This document shows positions 15,531-23,672 of a stretch of 64,000 nucleotides of DNA, in pieces. The notes under the pieces were generated by a model that saw only the letters and a program-made list of their open reading frames with translations, did not search any database and had not been told where the DNA came from. The translations under genes and the position numbers were made by a program. Source of the stretch: Micromonospora sp. NBC_01740. GTDB taxonomy: Bacteria; Actinomycetota; Actinomycetes; Mycobacteriales; Micromonosporaceae. The stretch lies in assembly GCF_035920365.1 (NCBI RefSeq), contig NZ_CP109150.1, positions 4,650,001 through 4,714,000 on the forward strand. Direction: 5' to 3'. Within the stretch, counting starts at the first letter, position 1; the number at the start of each line of letters is the position of its first letter.

Positions 15531-17531
15531 TCAGCGCTCGGGCGTGTCGCCGGGCCCGCGCGGATGCCGCCAGCGCTCCCTGGCCTGCGGCTCCCGGTCG
15601 CCGCCGGGGCGGGTCTCCTCCGGCTCGTCGGTCTGCTCGAAGCTGGGCCGACGGATGTCGTCCGGCTCGGGGACGTCCACGGGCCGGGCCCCGGACTGCG
15701 CCGCGGGCTGGAACGCGGCGGCCTCCCGCGCGCCGTGCGCCCCCTCGGCGGCCGGCGCCTCGGGCACGTGCCTCTCGCGGTGCAGCTCGTCGCCGAAGTC
15801 CTGCGGCGGCTTCGTGGTGCGCTGGGGCAGGTCCCGGCCGAGGTCGGCGACGAGCGGACCGTACTTGGCGTCGAAGGCGGGTCGCTCCGAGCGGATCCGG
15901 GGCATCCGGTCGAAGTTGCGCAGCGGCGGCGGGCAGGTGGTGGCCCACTCCAGCGAGTTGCCGAAGCCCCACGGGTCGTCGACGTTCACCATCGCCCCGT
16001 AGCGCCAGGACTTCCAGGCGTTCCAGATGAAGAAGAGCGTGGACGCGCCGAGCACGAAGGCGGAGATGCTGGAGATGGTGTTCAGGGCGGTGAACCCGTC
16101 GGACGGCAGGTAGTCGGCGTACCGGCGGGGCATGCCCTCGTTGCCCAGCCAGTGCTGGACGAGGAAGGTGCCGTGGAAGCCGAGGAACATGGTCCAGAAG
16201 TGGGCCTTGCCGAGCCGGTCGTCGAGCAGCCGTCCGGTCATCTTCGGCCACCAGAAGTAGAAGCCGCCGAAGAGCGCGAAGACCACCGTGCCGAACAGCA
16301 CGTAGTGGAAGTGCCCGACGACGAAGTACGTGTCGTGGGTGTGCCAGTCCGCCGGCGGGCTGGCCAGCAGCACCCCGGTGAGGCCGCCGAAGAGGAAGGT
16401 GACCAGGAAGCCGATCGCGAAGAGCATCGGCGTCTCGAAGGTGATCTGCCCCTTCCACATGGTGCCGATCCAGTTGAAGAACTTCACGCCGGTGGGCACC
16501 GCGATCAGGTAGCTCAGGATGCTGAAGAACGGCAGCAGCACCTGGCCGGTGGCGAACATGTGGTGGGCCCACACGGTCATCGACAGCACGGTGATCGCGA
16601 TGGTGGCCAGCACGAGGCCGGTGTATCCGAAGATCGGCTTGCGGGAGAAGACGGGGATGATCTCGGTGATGATGCCGAAGAACGGAATCGCGATGATGTA
16701 GACCTCGGGATGGCCGAAGAACCAGAACAGGTGCTGGTAGAGCATCGGGCCGGCGGTCCCCGGGTCGTACACGTGGGCGTTGAGCAGCCGGTCGGCCGCG
16801 AGCGCCAGCAGCGCGGCGGCGAGCAGCGGGAACACCAGGATCACCAGCACGCTGGTGAAGAGCATGTTCCAGGTGAAGATCGGCATCCGGAACATGGTCA
16901 TGCCCGGCGCGCGCAGGGTGAGGATCGTGGTGATCAGGTTGACGGCGCCGAGGATGGTGCCCAGCCCCGAGATCACCAGGCCGATCACCCACATGTTGGC
17001 GCCGACGCCGGGGGAGTGCTCCTGGCTGCTCAGCGGCGAGTACGCGGTCCAGCCGAAGTCGGCGGAGCCGCCCGGGGTGAGGAATCCCCCGAGCACCATC
17101 AGGCCGCCGAACAGGTAGAGCCAGTACGCGAGGGCGTTGAGCCGGGGGAACGACACGTCGGGGGCGCCGATCTGGATCGGCACGATGTAGTTGGCGAACC
17201 CGAACGCCGCGGGGGTGGCGAACAGCAGCAGCATGACCGCGCCGTGCGAGGTGAAGAGCTGGTTGTACTGCTCGGCCGAGAGGAACTGCAGGTTGGGCCG
17301 GGCCAACTCGGCGCGCATCAGCATCGCCTGGATCCCGGCGACCAGGAAGAAGCCGAACGAGGTCAGCAGGTAGAGCAGGCCGATCTGCTTGTGGTCGGTG
17401 GTGGCCAGGAACCGGGTCAGTTTGCCGCCGGGAAGCGCCTTGCGCAGCGGCCCGGGGTAGCCGCCGAAGCGTGCCGGCGCCAGGATCGCCGGTCCTCGGT
17501 CGCGTGGTTCCGTGGTTACCCGCTTGGGCAT
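15531..17531 (-). CDS. ctaD: Cytochrome c oxidase subunit I
   Basis: 666 residues. Twelve membrane helices and all redox ligands are present: SHGAVML (low-spin haem His), HPEVYI (CuB His and cross-linked Tyr), VWAHHMF (CuB His pair) and VGHFHYVL (haem a3 and haem a His). It reduces oxygen to water at the aa3-type terminal oxidase in the plasma membrane. The last 90-100 residues form a hydrophilic, Arg/Pro/Glu-rich tail, longer than in typical actinobacterial CtaD. ATG 17531 (MPKRVTTEP) has GGTGAGAG upstream; a longer frame to 17591 is unlikely. It is a lone subunit gene; the others must lie elsewhere. Confidence 0.97.
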   Translation of the reverse strand: MPKRVTTEPRDRGPAILAPARFGGYPGPLRKALPGGKLTRFLATTDHKQIGLLYLLTSFGFFLVAGIQAMLMRAELARPNLQFLSAEQYNQLFTSHGAVMLLLFATPAAFGFANYIVPIQIGAPDVSFPRLNALAYWLYLFGGLMVLGGFLTPGGSADFGWTAYSPLSSQEHSPGVGANMWVIGLVISGLGTILGAVNLITTILTLRAPGMTMFRMPIFTWNMLFTSVLVILVFPLLAAALLALAADRLLNAHVYDPGTAGPMLYQHLFWFFGHPEVYIIAIPFFGIITEIIPVFSRKPIFGYTGLVLATIAITVLSMTVWAHHMFATGQVLLPFFSILSYLIAVPTGVKFFNWIGTMWKGQITFETPMLFAIGFLVTFLFGGLTGVLLASPPADWHTHDTYFVVGHFHYVLFGTVVFALFGGFYFWWPKMTGRLLDDRLGKAHFWTMFLGFHGTFLVQHWLGNEGMPRRYADYLPSDGFTALNTISSISAFVLGASTLFFIWNAWKSWRYGAMVNVDDPWGFGNSLEWATTCPPPLRNFDRMPRIRSERPAFDAKYGPLVADLGRDLPQRTTKPPQDFGDELHRERHVPEAPAAEGAHGAREAAAFQPAAQSGARPVDVPEPDDIRRPSFEQTDEPEETRPGGDREPQARERWRHPRGPGDTPER

Positions 17532-17636
17532 GTGACTCTCACCCCGCCAGACGACAGATAGGACGGCGCGGCTACCCGCCCCGCATCCCATGAAACCAGG
17601 CGACAGCGGTTATTCAGGCGAGAGTGGTAAATTCGG

Positions 17637-18365
17637 TCAATTCGCGGGCAGTATGGCCCAGACGACCTTCCCGTCGCCGGCGGGGGCGCTGCCCCACCGC
17701 TGGGCCGTCTCGCGGACGAGCAGCAGCCCCCGGCCGCCCTCGGCGCGCAGGTCGGCGGCGCCGGCCCGGACCGCGGTCCGGCTGCCGTCGGCGACGACCA
17801 GGTGCAGGTACGGCCGGCACAGGGTCAGCGTCACCTGCATCGGCGTGCCGGCGTGCCGGACGACGTTGCCGACCAGCTCGCTGAGCACCAGCGACGCCGG
17901 CCCGACGGTCTCCGGCAGGTTCCAGCGGGCGCACGCGTCGGTGACCAGCTCCCGCGCCCGCCGGCAGGCCTCCGCCACCGGTTCGAGCCGGGCCCGCAGC
18001 CGGGGCGCCGCCGCCGCGTTCGCCACCCGGGTCGCCTCGTCGCAGTCGCGGCGCACGGGCACCACCCGGCAGGCGGTCGACTGGGCCAGCCAGGTCGCCG
18101 CCTCGCCCGGCGGGGCGCACAGCACGACGGGCACCGCCGGCCAGCCGGCCGCGCGACGGGCGATGGCGGCGAAGACCGAGAGGGCGAGCCGGTCACGGAC
18201 GGTGACGTCGGTGAGGTCGACCACGAGCGCGTCGGGCTGGCTGGCGAGGCAGCCGTCGAGCGCGTCGTGCACCGTGCGCATCGTGCCGAGATCGAGGTCG
18301 CCACGCAGGCGTACGACGGTCACCGGCGACTCGTCGTGCACCTCGCAGGTGATCCGGCTCGGCAT
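17637..18365 (-). CDS. STAS-HATPase fusion, RsbW-like anti-sigma/kinase protein
   Basis: 242 residues. The N-terminal STAS domain (about 1-105) has VRLRGDLDLGTM and VVDLTDVTVRDRLAL; at the phosphosite loop D58 is followed by Arg59, so the acceptor Ser is missing. The C-terminal GHKL ATPase (about 115-242) has the N box LSELVGNVVRHAG (Glu163, Asn167), VADGSR in place of the G1 box and EGGRGLLLV as G2 box. Such kinases bind SigB/SigF-type factors and phosphorylate STAS antagonists. It lies next to ctaD and 2 kb from the sigma-STAS fusion and has its own SigB-type promoter, so it is a strong candidate partner. Confidence 0.85.
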   Translation of the reverse strand: MPSRITCEVHDESPVTVVRLRGDLDLGTMRTVHDALDGCLASQPDALVVDLTDVTVRDRLALSVFAAIARRAAGWPAVPVVLCAPPGEAATWLAQSTACRVVPVRRDCDEATRVANAAAAPRLRARLEPVAEACRRARELVTDACARWNLPETVGPASLVLSELVGNVVRHAGTPMQVTLTLCRPYLHLVVADGSRTAVRAGAADLRAEGGRGLLLVRETAQRWGSAPAGDGKVVWAILPAN

Positions 18366-18402
18366 CGGGCGCCCTCGTTTCGCATCGTCGGGGATCTGCG
18401 AA

Positions 18403-18428
18403 CTACCCGGCCGCGCGGAGGGTCAAAC
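18403..18428 (-). promoter_or_regulatory. SigB/SigF-type promoter: GTTT-N16-GGGTAG
   Basis: Read on the minus strand: GTTT (18428-18425), 16 bases, GGGTAG (18408-18403). Transcription would start near 18396, about 30 bases before the STAS-HATPase start codon. A full match to the SigF/SigB pattern of actinobacteria. Confidence 0.7.
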
Positions 18429-18429
18429 G

Positions 18430-18461
18430 GACCGGCCGGGGCGTCGCCGCCCCGGCCGGTC
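18430..18461 (-). terminator. Terminator hairpin after DUF4383 gene
   Basis: Fourteen perfect pairs (GACCGGCCGGGGCG with complement) and a four-base loop, nine bases past the DUF4383 stop and abutting the promoter of the next gene, which isolates the two transcripts. Confidence 0.7.
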
Positions 18462-18469
18462 ACGATGCG

Positions 18470-18934
18470 TCACCGGCGGGTCCGGTCCCGCGTGGTCAGG
18501 ATGCCGAGCGCGATCATGCCCAGGCCCAGGAACAGGTGCAGCCAGTTGTCGGCGTTGTTGACCGGGATGAAGTTGGCCGCGCTGTCATGGTCGATCACCA
18601 GGCCGTAGAGCCAGAGCACCAGGTAGATCGCGCCGCCGCCGACCAGGTACGTCCGCGCGCCCGTGACGGTGCGGGCCAGCAGCAGCCCGGCCACCCCGAA
18701 GAGCAGGTGGACGATGTTGTGCAGCACCGAGACCTGGAACAGGCCGAGCAGCTTGGATTCGGAGTCGTGCCCGGCGAAGCGCAGGTCGCCGAAGTTGCTG
18801 GTGATGCCCGGCACGAAGCCGAGCACGCCGACCAGGAGGAAGACCACCGCCACGGCGGTGGCGGCCCGCCGGACGGGAGCCCTGCCGTCGGCCGGGTTGT
18901 GCCGGGCGCGGGAGTGCGCCATGGGACCGGTCAC
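18470..18934 (-). CDS. DUF4383 membrane protein
   Basis: 154 residues with four membrane segments: AATAVAVVFLLVGVLGFVPG, the segment FQVSVLHNIVHLLFGVAGLLLA, YLVGGGAIYLVLWLYGLVI and WLHLFLGLGMIALGIL. The LHNIVHLLFG and NNADNWLHLFLG motifs with paired His residues define DUF4383, whose function is unknown. GTG 18934 is the start because AGGAG stands seven bases before it. It has its own SigB-type promoter and a terminator, so it is a single-gene unit that I infer to be stress-induced. Confidence 0.9.
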   Translation of the reverse strand: MTGPMAHSRARHNPADGRAPVRRAATAVAVVFLLVGVLGFVPGITSNFGDLRFAGHDSESKLLGLFQVSVLHNIVHLLFGVAGLLLARTVTGARTYLVGGGAIYLVLWLYGLVIDHDSAANFIPVNNADNWLHLFLGLGMIALGILTTRDRTRR

Positions 18935-18975
18935 CGCCGTCTCCTCACTGTGCGAGAACGCTGAGTGGATCGCGC

Positions 18976-19000
18976 CTTCCCGCTGCCCCCACCGTCAAAC
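18976..19000 (-). promoter_or_regulatory. SigB/SigF-type promoter: GTTT-N15-GGGAAG
   Basis: On the minus strand GTTT at 19000-18997 and GGGAAG at 18981-18976, 42 bases before the DUF4383 start codon. Confidence 0.55.
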
Positions 19001-19042
19001 CCCACCGCCGGGGGACCGCCCCATCCAGGCGCCGGCACACAG

Positions 19043-19079
19043 CCGGGGCCGGCCCACCGTGACGGCGGGCCGGCCCCGG
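19043..19079 (-). terminator. Terminator hairpin after GT4 gene
   Basis: Thirteen perfect pairs (CCGGGGCCGGCCC with complement) around an eleven-base loop, 16 bases past the glycosyltransferase stop. Confidence 0.65.
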
Positions 19080-19094
19080 GGTGCGGATCGCCGG

Positions 19095-20252
19095 TCAGGC
19101 CGGTTGCAGGCGCGGTGCGGCGGCGAGCTGGCGGACCCGCTCGTAGAGGCCCACGTACTTCTCGGCCATCACCGCGGGGGTGAAGCGGACGGCGGCCTCG
19201 CGCCGGCACTCGTCCGGATCCAGCAGGCCGGCGGCCAGCAGCAGATCGCCCAGCTCATCCTCGTCGGCGGTGAGCAGGCCGGTGCGGCCGTGCTCGATCA
19301 GCTCGGGCAGGCAGCCCCGGGCGGTGGCCACCACCGGCGTGCCCAGGGCCAGCGACTCGACCACCGCCGTGCCGCCCGGCTCCTCCCAGCGCAGCGGGAA
19401 CAGCGAGGCCCGGGCGCCGGCCAGCAGGTCGTCGCGTTCCTGCCCGGCCACGGTGCCCACCCAGCGGACCAGGTCACCATCGACGTGCGGCGCCACCTCG
19501 TCGTAGAAGAACCGGACGTCCGGGTTCTGCCGGGCCTCGTCCCCGGCGGCGGCCAGGTCCTCCGGCCGGTGGTACGGGCCGACGGGCCCGGCGAGCACCA
19601 GCGGCACCCCCACCCGCCGGGCGAGGCGCGCGCCCACGTCCTGGCCCTTGCCCGGGTTGATCCGGCCGAGGATGATCAGATAGTCGCCCTTCTCCACCCG
19701 GGGCCGACGGTCCGCGTCGACGGCGAGCGGGGTGGACAGGTGCACGTGGCCCACCGAGTGCTCCCGCAACGCTTGGGGCGCGCGGGCCAGCTGCGAGGCG
19801 GAGACCCCGTTGACCCGGACCCGGTCGCCGCCGTCGACGTTGCCGTAGAGCGCCGGGTGCTTGGCCAGGTCCCAGTGCAGCGTGTGCAGGGCCGGCGGGG
19901 CGTCCGGGCCCATCGCGGCGAGCGTCGCCAGGCCGACCGCCTCCACATGGTCGTGCACCAGGTCGATGTCGTCGCGCGAGTGCAACGCGCGCACCACGCC
20001 GTTCAGGTGCGCCTGGGAGATGCCGCAGACCTGGTTGTACGGCCGTTGCAGGGCGTGGAACTGCCCGTCGGGAAAGACGGAGAACTTCTCGTCGACCGGC
20101 AGGGTGCTGCTGTCGACCGACGCGAGCACCACCCGTACGCCGAGCCGGCGCAGCTCCGGCACCAGCGTCGCGATCACGTTCTCGATGCCGCCGTAGCCGG
20201 GCGGCGGCACGGACAGCCACGGACCGGCGTTCATCAGGACGGTGAGGCTCAT
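19095..20252 (-). CDS. Glycosyltransferase family 4
   Basis: 385 residues with the GT-B two-domain layout. The N-terminal glycine loop (PPPGYGGIENVIATL), DLVHDHVEAVGL, the domain-junction strand YLIILGRINPGKGQDVG and the sugar-nucleotide Glu pair E-x7-E (EPGGTAVVE) of GT4 enzymes are all present. It transfers a sugar from a nucleotide donor with retention of configuration. It follows gpgS on the same strand with 73 bases between, so a joint role in glucosylglycerate or methylglucose polysaccharide assembly is plausible but not shown. Start ATG 20252 (MSLTVLMNAGPW). Confidence 0.88.
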   Translation of the reverse strand: MSLTVLMNAGPWLSVPPPGYGGIENVIATLVPELRRLGVRVVLASVDSSTLPVDEKFSVFPDGQFHALQRPYNQVCGISQAHLNGVVRALHSRDDIDLVHDHVEAVGLATLAAMGPDAPPALHTLHWDLAKHPALYGNVDGGDRVRVNGVSASQLARAPQALREHSVGHVHLSTPLAVDADRRPRVEKGDYLIILGRINPGKGQDVGARLARRVGVPLVLAGPVGPYHRPEDLAAAGDEARQNPDVRFFYDEVAPHVDGDLVRWVGTVAGQERDDLLAGARASLFPLRWEEPGGTAVVESLALGTPVVATARGCLPELIEHGRTGLLTADEDELGDLLLAAGLLDPDECRREAAVRFTPAVMAEKYVGLYERVRQLAAAPRLQPA

Positions 20253-20325
20253 GCGGGATTCCTTCCCTCGGCGGGGGCCTGGGCCGTCCGCGTCCGGTCG
20301 TTCGCGGTCACGGGGGGTCGCGTGG

Positions 20326-21348
20326 TCACGCCGCGGCGACCCGTCGGCGGGGGATCCGGTGCCGCAGCTCGGCCAGGGGCGGCCGTTCCTCGACGGAGAC
20401 GTCGCTGACGACGATCTCCCGGTCCAGGTTCGGCAGGGCGTCGGAGCCGCCGCGCCGGAACTGGGTCAGCAGCGCGGCGGGCATCGCCCCCGGTGCCGCC
20501 CAGCCGCGCCGCTGCAGCCGCGACCAGGCGGTGAGCATGATCTGGGCCGACATCCGGCCCAGCGCGGCCGTGTCCTGGTGGCGGTGCTTGCGCTCGCCCA
20601 GGTCCACCTGGGCCAGCGCGTCCAAGCCGACCAGCTCGAGCAGGTCGATGAGCATCGCCGTCTCGACCCCGTAGCCGGAGACGAACGGCACCCGCTCCAG
20701 CACCTCCCGGCGGCCGGCGTACTCACCGGCGAGGGGCTGCACGAAGCCCGCCAGCTCGGGCCAGAACAGGTTCAGCATCGGCCGGGCCATCAGCTCCGTC
20801 ACCCGCCCGCCGCCGTCGGCCTCCACACTCGACGCCCCGACCAGCGGGCGGTGGTAGAAGCCCTTCACGAAGTCCACCGAGGGATCGGTCAGCAGGGGAC
20901 CGATCAGCCCGGTCACGAAGTGCGGACGGAACTCGCGCAGGTCGGCGTCGATGAACGCCACCACGTCGCCCTCGGCCGCGGCCAACCCGGCCCAGAGCGC
21001 GTCGCCCTTGCCGGTCAGCCGGGGCAGGCCCCGGGTCATCGCGTCCTGGCTCACCACCTCCGCGCCGGCGGCGCGGGCCACGCTGGCGGTGCGGTCGGTG
21101 GACCGGGAGTCCACCACGATCAGCTCGTCGACCAGGGCCACCCGCTCCATCAGGTGCTCGCGGATCGTCGACACGATCGCACCGACCGTGGCCTCCTCGT
21201 TTCGGGCCGGCAGGACCACGCTGACCCTGCTGTCCCCCTTGGCGCGGATCAGCCGCCGCGCCGGCCAGTCACCCGCCGACGTGGTGCGGTAGGTGGCCCA
21301 CGCCTCCACCACCGGTGACACCATCGTTTCCGTATTCCGCACAGGCAC
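20326..21348 (-). CDS. gpgS: Glucosyl-3-phosphoglycerate synthase-like glycosyltransferase
   Basis: 340 residues. SVVLPARNEEATVGAIV opens the GT-A fold, TGKGDALWAGLAAAEGDVVAFIDADLREF carries the metal-binding D-A-D, and YGVETAMLIDLLELVG with KHRHQD matches GpgS (GT81), which makes glucosyl-3-phosphoglycerate from NDP-glucose and 3-phosphoglycerate, the first step towards methylglucose lipopolysaccharides. GTG 21348, GTG 21342 and ATG 21324 are all possible starts; a clear ribosome site is lacking. A SigB-like element lies 33 bases upstream. It is divergent from the Gfo/Idh/MocA gene across a palindromic site. Confidence 0.8.
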   Translation of the reverse strand: MPVRNTETMVSPVVEAWATYRTTSAGDWPARRLIRAKGDSRVSVVLPARNEEATVGAIVSTIREHLMERVALVDELIVVDSRSTDRTASVARAAGAEVVSQDAMTRGLPRLTGKGDALWAGLAAAEGDVVAFIDADLREFRPHFVTGLIGPLLTDPSVDFVKGFYHRPLVGASSVEADGGGRVTELMARPMLNLFWPELAGFVQPLAGEYAGRREVLERVPFVSGYGVETAMLIDLLELVGLDALAQVDLGERKHRHQDTAALGRMSAQIMLTAWSRLQRRGWAAPGAMPAALLTQFRRGGSDALPNLDREIVVSDVSVEERPPLAELRHRIPRRRVAAA

Positions 21349-21380
21349 CCCCAGATCGTGGCGGAAAAACCTTCCCTGTT

Positions 21381-21406
21381 TTTCCCACTACCGCACTCGC
21401 GCTAAC
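21381..21406 (-). promoter_or_regulatory. SigB/SigF-like promoter: GTTA-N16-GGGAAA
   Basis: Minus-strand GTTA (21406-21403), 16 bases, GGGAAA (21386-21381), 33 bases before the gpgS start. The match is imperfect in both boxes. Confidence 0.4.
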
Positions 21407-21427
21407 GCAGCATGCCTAACAGCTTGA

Positions 21428-21444
21428 TCACGTCAGTGACGTGA
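21428..21444. promoter_or_regulatory. 17-base perfect palindrome, candidate operator
   Basis: TCACGTCA-G-TGACGTGA, symmetric about one central base, in the 184-base region between gpgS and the oppositely directed Gfo/Idh/MocA gene. It is placed to control both. The regulator is not encoded next to it. Confidence 0.55.
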
Positions 21445-21532
21445 CCGGGTTCCGCCCTGGTGAACGTTTGGTTGCGCGCACGCGGGGGGAGTGCAGTCGC
21501 CGAACGCGAAACTGTGGCGAAGGGGCTCTTAC

Positions 21533-22540
21533 ATGCGCACGTGCCGGGTGGGACTGGTTGGGGCCGGCGGGGTGGCGCAACGCCACGCCCGGGTGTTGGG
21601 CGGCTTCGCGGACGTGGAACTGCTCGGGGTGACCGACGTGGTGCCGGAGGCGGCGGCGGAACTGGCGGACGCGCACGGCGCCCGGACCTTCGGCGACGTC
21701 GGGGAACTGCTGGCCGCCGGGCCGGACGCGGTCTACGTCTGCGTGCCGCCGTTCGCCCACGGGCCGGCCGAGGAGACGGTCGTCGCGGCCGGTGTGCCGA
21801 TGTTCGTCGAGAAGCCGGTCGCCGTCGACCTGGTGACCGCCGAGCGCATCGCCGACCTGGTGGCCGGGCGGGGGCTGCTCACCGGCGTCGGGCACCACTG
21901 GCGGTACCTGCCGGTGGTGCAGCAGGCCCGGGAACTGCTCGGCGACCGTCCGGTGCGGATGGTCAGCGGCGCGTGGTGGGACAAGGTGCCCCCGGTGGCC
22001 TGGTGGTCGCGGCGGGACCGCTCCGGCGGCCCCGTGGTCGAGCAGGCCGCCCACGTGCTGGACCTCATCCGGTGCCTGGTCGGCGAGGCCACCGAGGTCA
22101 CCGCGTACGGCAACGGCACCCCGCCGTCCGTCGACGGCGCCGACATCGACTCGGTGACCACCGCGACGCTGCGCTTCGCCGGCGGCGCGGTCGGCACGCT
22201 CACCGCCGCCTGCGTGCTCGGCTGGAAGCACCGCGCCGGACTGGAGATCCTCGCCGACGGGCTGGCCCTCTCGCTCAGCGAGGACGGCCTGGTCGTACGC
22301 GACGCCGACGGGGAACGCCGCTTCGACGCCGACCCCGAGGCCGCCCGGGTGGCCGTGGACCGGGCCTTCGTCGACGCGGTCCGGGGCGTCGGCGACGACG
22401 TCCGCGTCCCGTACGCCGAGGCCCTCGGCACCCAGCGGCTCGCCCTCGCGGTCGCCGACTCCGCCCGCACCGGCCGGCCCGTACGGCTGGACACGCCCGT
22501 CGCCGCGCCGCTCGCCGCGGGGGTGACCGTCGATGCGTGA
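21533..22540 (+). CDS. Gfo/Idh/MocA family oxidoreductase
   Basis: 335 residues. CRVGLVGAGGVAQRHARVLGGF is the Rossmann nucleotide loop, VYVCVPPFAHG and FVEKPVAVDL carry the conserved EKP motif, and the C-terminal sheet domain starts near GVGHHWRYLPVVQQAR. Members oxidise or epimerise sugars and cyclitols using NAD(P). ATG 21533 has GAAGGGG upstream. The last eight bases overlap the ATG of the MDR gene (ATG-N3-TGA), so the two enzymes are co-translated and probably act on one substrate. Confidence 0.9.
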   Translation: MRTCRVGLVGAGGVAQRHARVLGGFADVELLGVTDVVPEAAAELADAHGARTFGDVGELLAAGPDAVYVCVPPFAHGPAEETVVAAGVPMFVEKPVAVDLVTAERIADLVAGRGLLTGVGHHWRYLPVVQQARELLGDRPVRMVSGAWWDKVPPVAWWSRRDRSGGPVVEQAAHVLDLIRCLVGEATEVTAYGNGTPPSVDGADIDSVTTATLRFAGGAVGTLTAACVLGWKHRAGLEILADGLALSLSEDGLVVRDADGERRFDADPEAARVAVDRAFVDAVRGVGDDVRVPYAEALGTQRLALAVADSARTGRPVRLDTPVAAPLAAGVTVDA

Positions 22541-23621
22541 CCACGTCGTGGTGGTCAGCGGCCCGGGCCGGGTGGAGCTGGTCGAGCAGGACGCCGCCGA
22601 GCTGACCGACGGCACGTTCCGGGTCGAGACGCTGTTCAGCGGCGTTTCCGCGGGCACCGAACTCAGCTACGTCAAGGGCACCAACCCCTACCTCAACGTC
22701 ACCTGGAACGCCGACCTCGGGCTCTTCCAACCGGGCGCGGCCAGCACCCCGTACCCGGTGACCCGGCTGGGCTACATGCAGGTCGGCCGGGTGGTGGAGA
22801 GCCGTACGCCCGCCGTCGCCGTGGGCACCGTCGGCGCGATGACGTACGGACACCGCACCGGTTGGGTCGCCGACCCGGTCGCCGAGCGGTTCGTGCCGTT
22901 GCCCGAGGACCTCGACCCGCTGCTCGGCGTCTACGTCGCGCACATGGGGCCGATCTGCGCCAACGGGGTGTTGCACGCCGCCGCCGACCTGCACGGCGCC
23001 GACGTGCGGTCGCTGGGCGACGGGGTGCGGGGCCGCCGGGTCGCGGTCGTCGGCAGCGGGGTGGTGGCCCTGCTCACCGCCCTGTTCGCCAAGCGGCACG
23101 GCGCCGCCTCGGTGGTGGTGCTCGACCCGACCCCGCAGCGGCGGGCCGTCGCCGAGGCGCTGGGCCTGGAGACCCTCGACCCGGAGGCCGACGACCCGGC
23201 GGTGGTGCTCAAGACCCGCTGGGCGCACGGCCCCGGCGACCGGGGCGCCGACGTGGTGTTCCAGTGCCGGGGGCAGGCGTGGGCGTTGCAGCTCGCGCTG
23301 CGCCTGCTGCGCCCCCAGGGCACGGTCGTCGACCTGGCCTTCTACCAGGCCGGCGCGGACGCGGTCCGGTTCGGCGAGGAGTTCCACCACAACGGACTGT
23401 CGCTGCGGTGCGCGCAGATCGGCCGGGTGCCGCGCGGGCTCGCCCCCACCTGGGACCGGGAGCGCCTCTCCGCCGAGACGATCGACCTGCTGCGCGCGTA
23501 CGGGGACGTGATCCGCAAGCACCTCGTCTCGGCGGTGGTGCCGTTCGAGCAGGCCCCGGCCCTGCTGACCGATCTCGCTGAGCGGCGCCGCCAGGAGCTC
23601 CAGGTGGTGCTGACCGCCTGA
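22533..23621 (+). CDS. Medium-chain dehydrogenase/reductase-like protein
   Basis: 362 residues. The GroES-like half has FSGVSAGTELSYVKGTNPY and the Rossmann half GRRVAVVGSGVVALLTALFAKRHG. The usual Cys/His catalytic zinc ligands are not evident (GVSAGTEL replaces the GxCGTD type), which places it near the threonine-dehydrogenase-like branch often found paired with Gfo/Idh/MocA proteins in sugar or aminosugar loci. It is coupled to the preceding gene by an eight-base overlap. The substrate is unknown. Confidence 0.85.
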   Translation: MRDHVVVVSGPGRVELVEQDAAELTDGTFRVETLFSGVSAGTELSYVKGTNPYLNVTWNADLGLFQPGAASTPYPVTRLGYMQVGRVVESRTPAVAVGTVGAMTYGHRTGWVADPVAERFVPLPEDLDPLLGVYVAHMGPICANGVLHAAADLHGADVRSLGDGVRGRRVAVVGSGVVALLTALFAKRHGAASVVVLDPTPQRRAVAEALGLETLDPEADDPAVVLKTRWAHGPGDRGADVVFQCRGQAWALQLALRLLRPQGTVVDLAFYQAGADAVRFGEEFHHNGLSLRCAQIGRVPRGLAPTWDRERLSAETIDLLRAYGDVIRKHLVSAVVPFEQAPALLTDLAERRRQELQVVLTA

Positions 23622-23659
23622 GGCCCCGCGTCGCCCCCCGGGCGGATGGTGCGGCCCGA

Positions 23660-23665
23660 TACCGT
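23660..23665 (+). promoter_or_regulatory. -10 hexamer TACCGT of a leaderless promoter
   Basis: Ends seven bases before the ABC transporter ATG at 23673; no ribosome site intervenes. Confidence 0.5.
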
Positions 23666-23672
23666 GCCAGCC

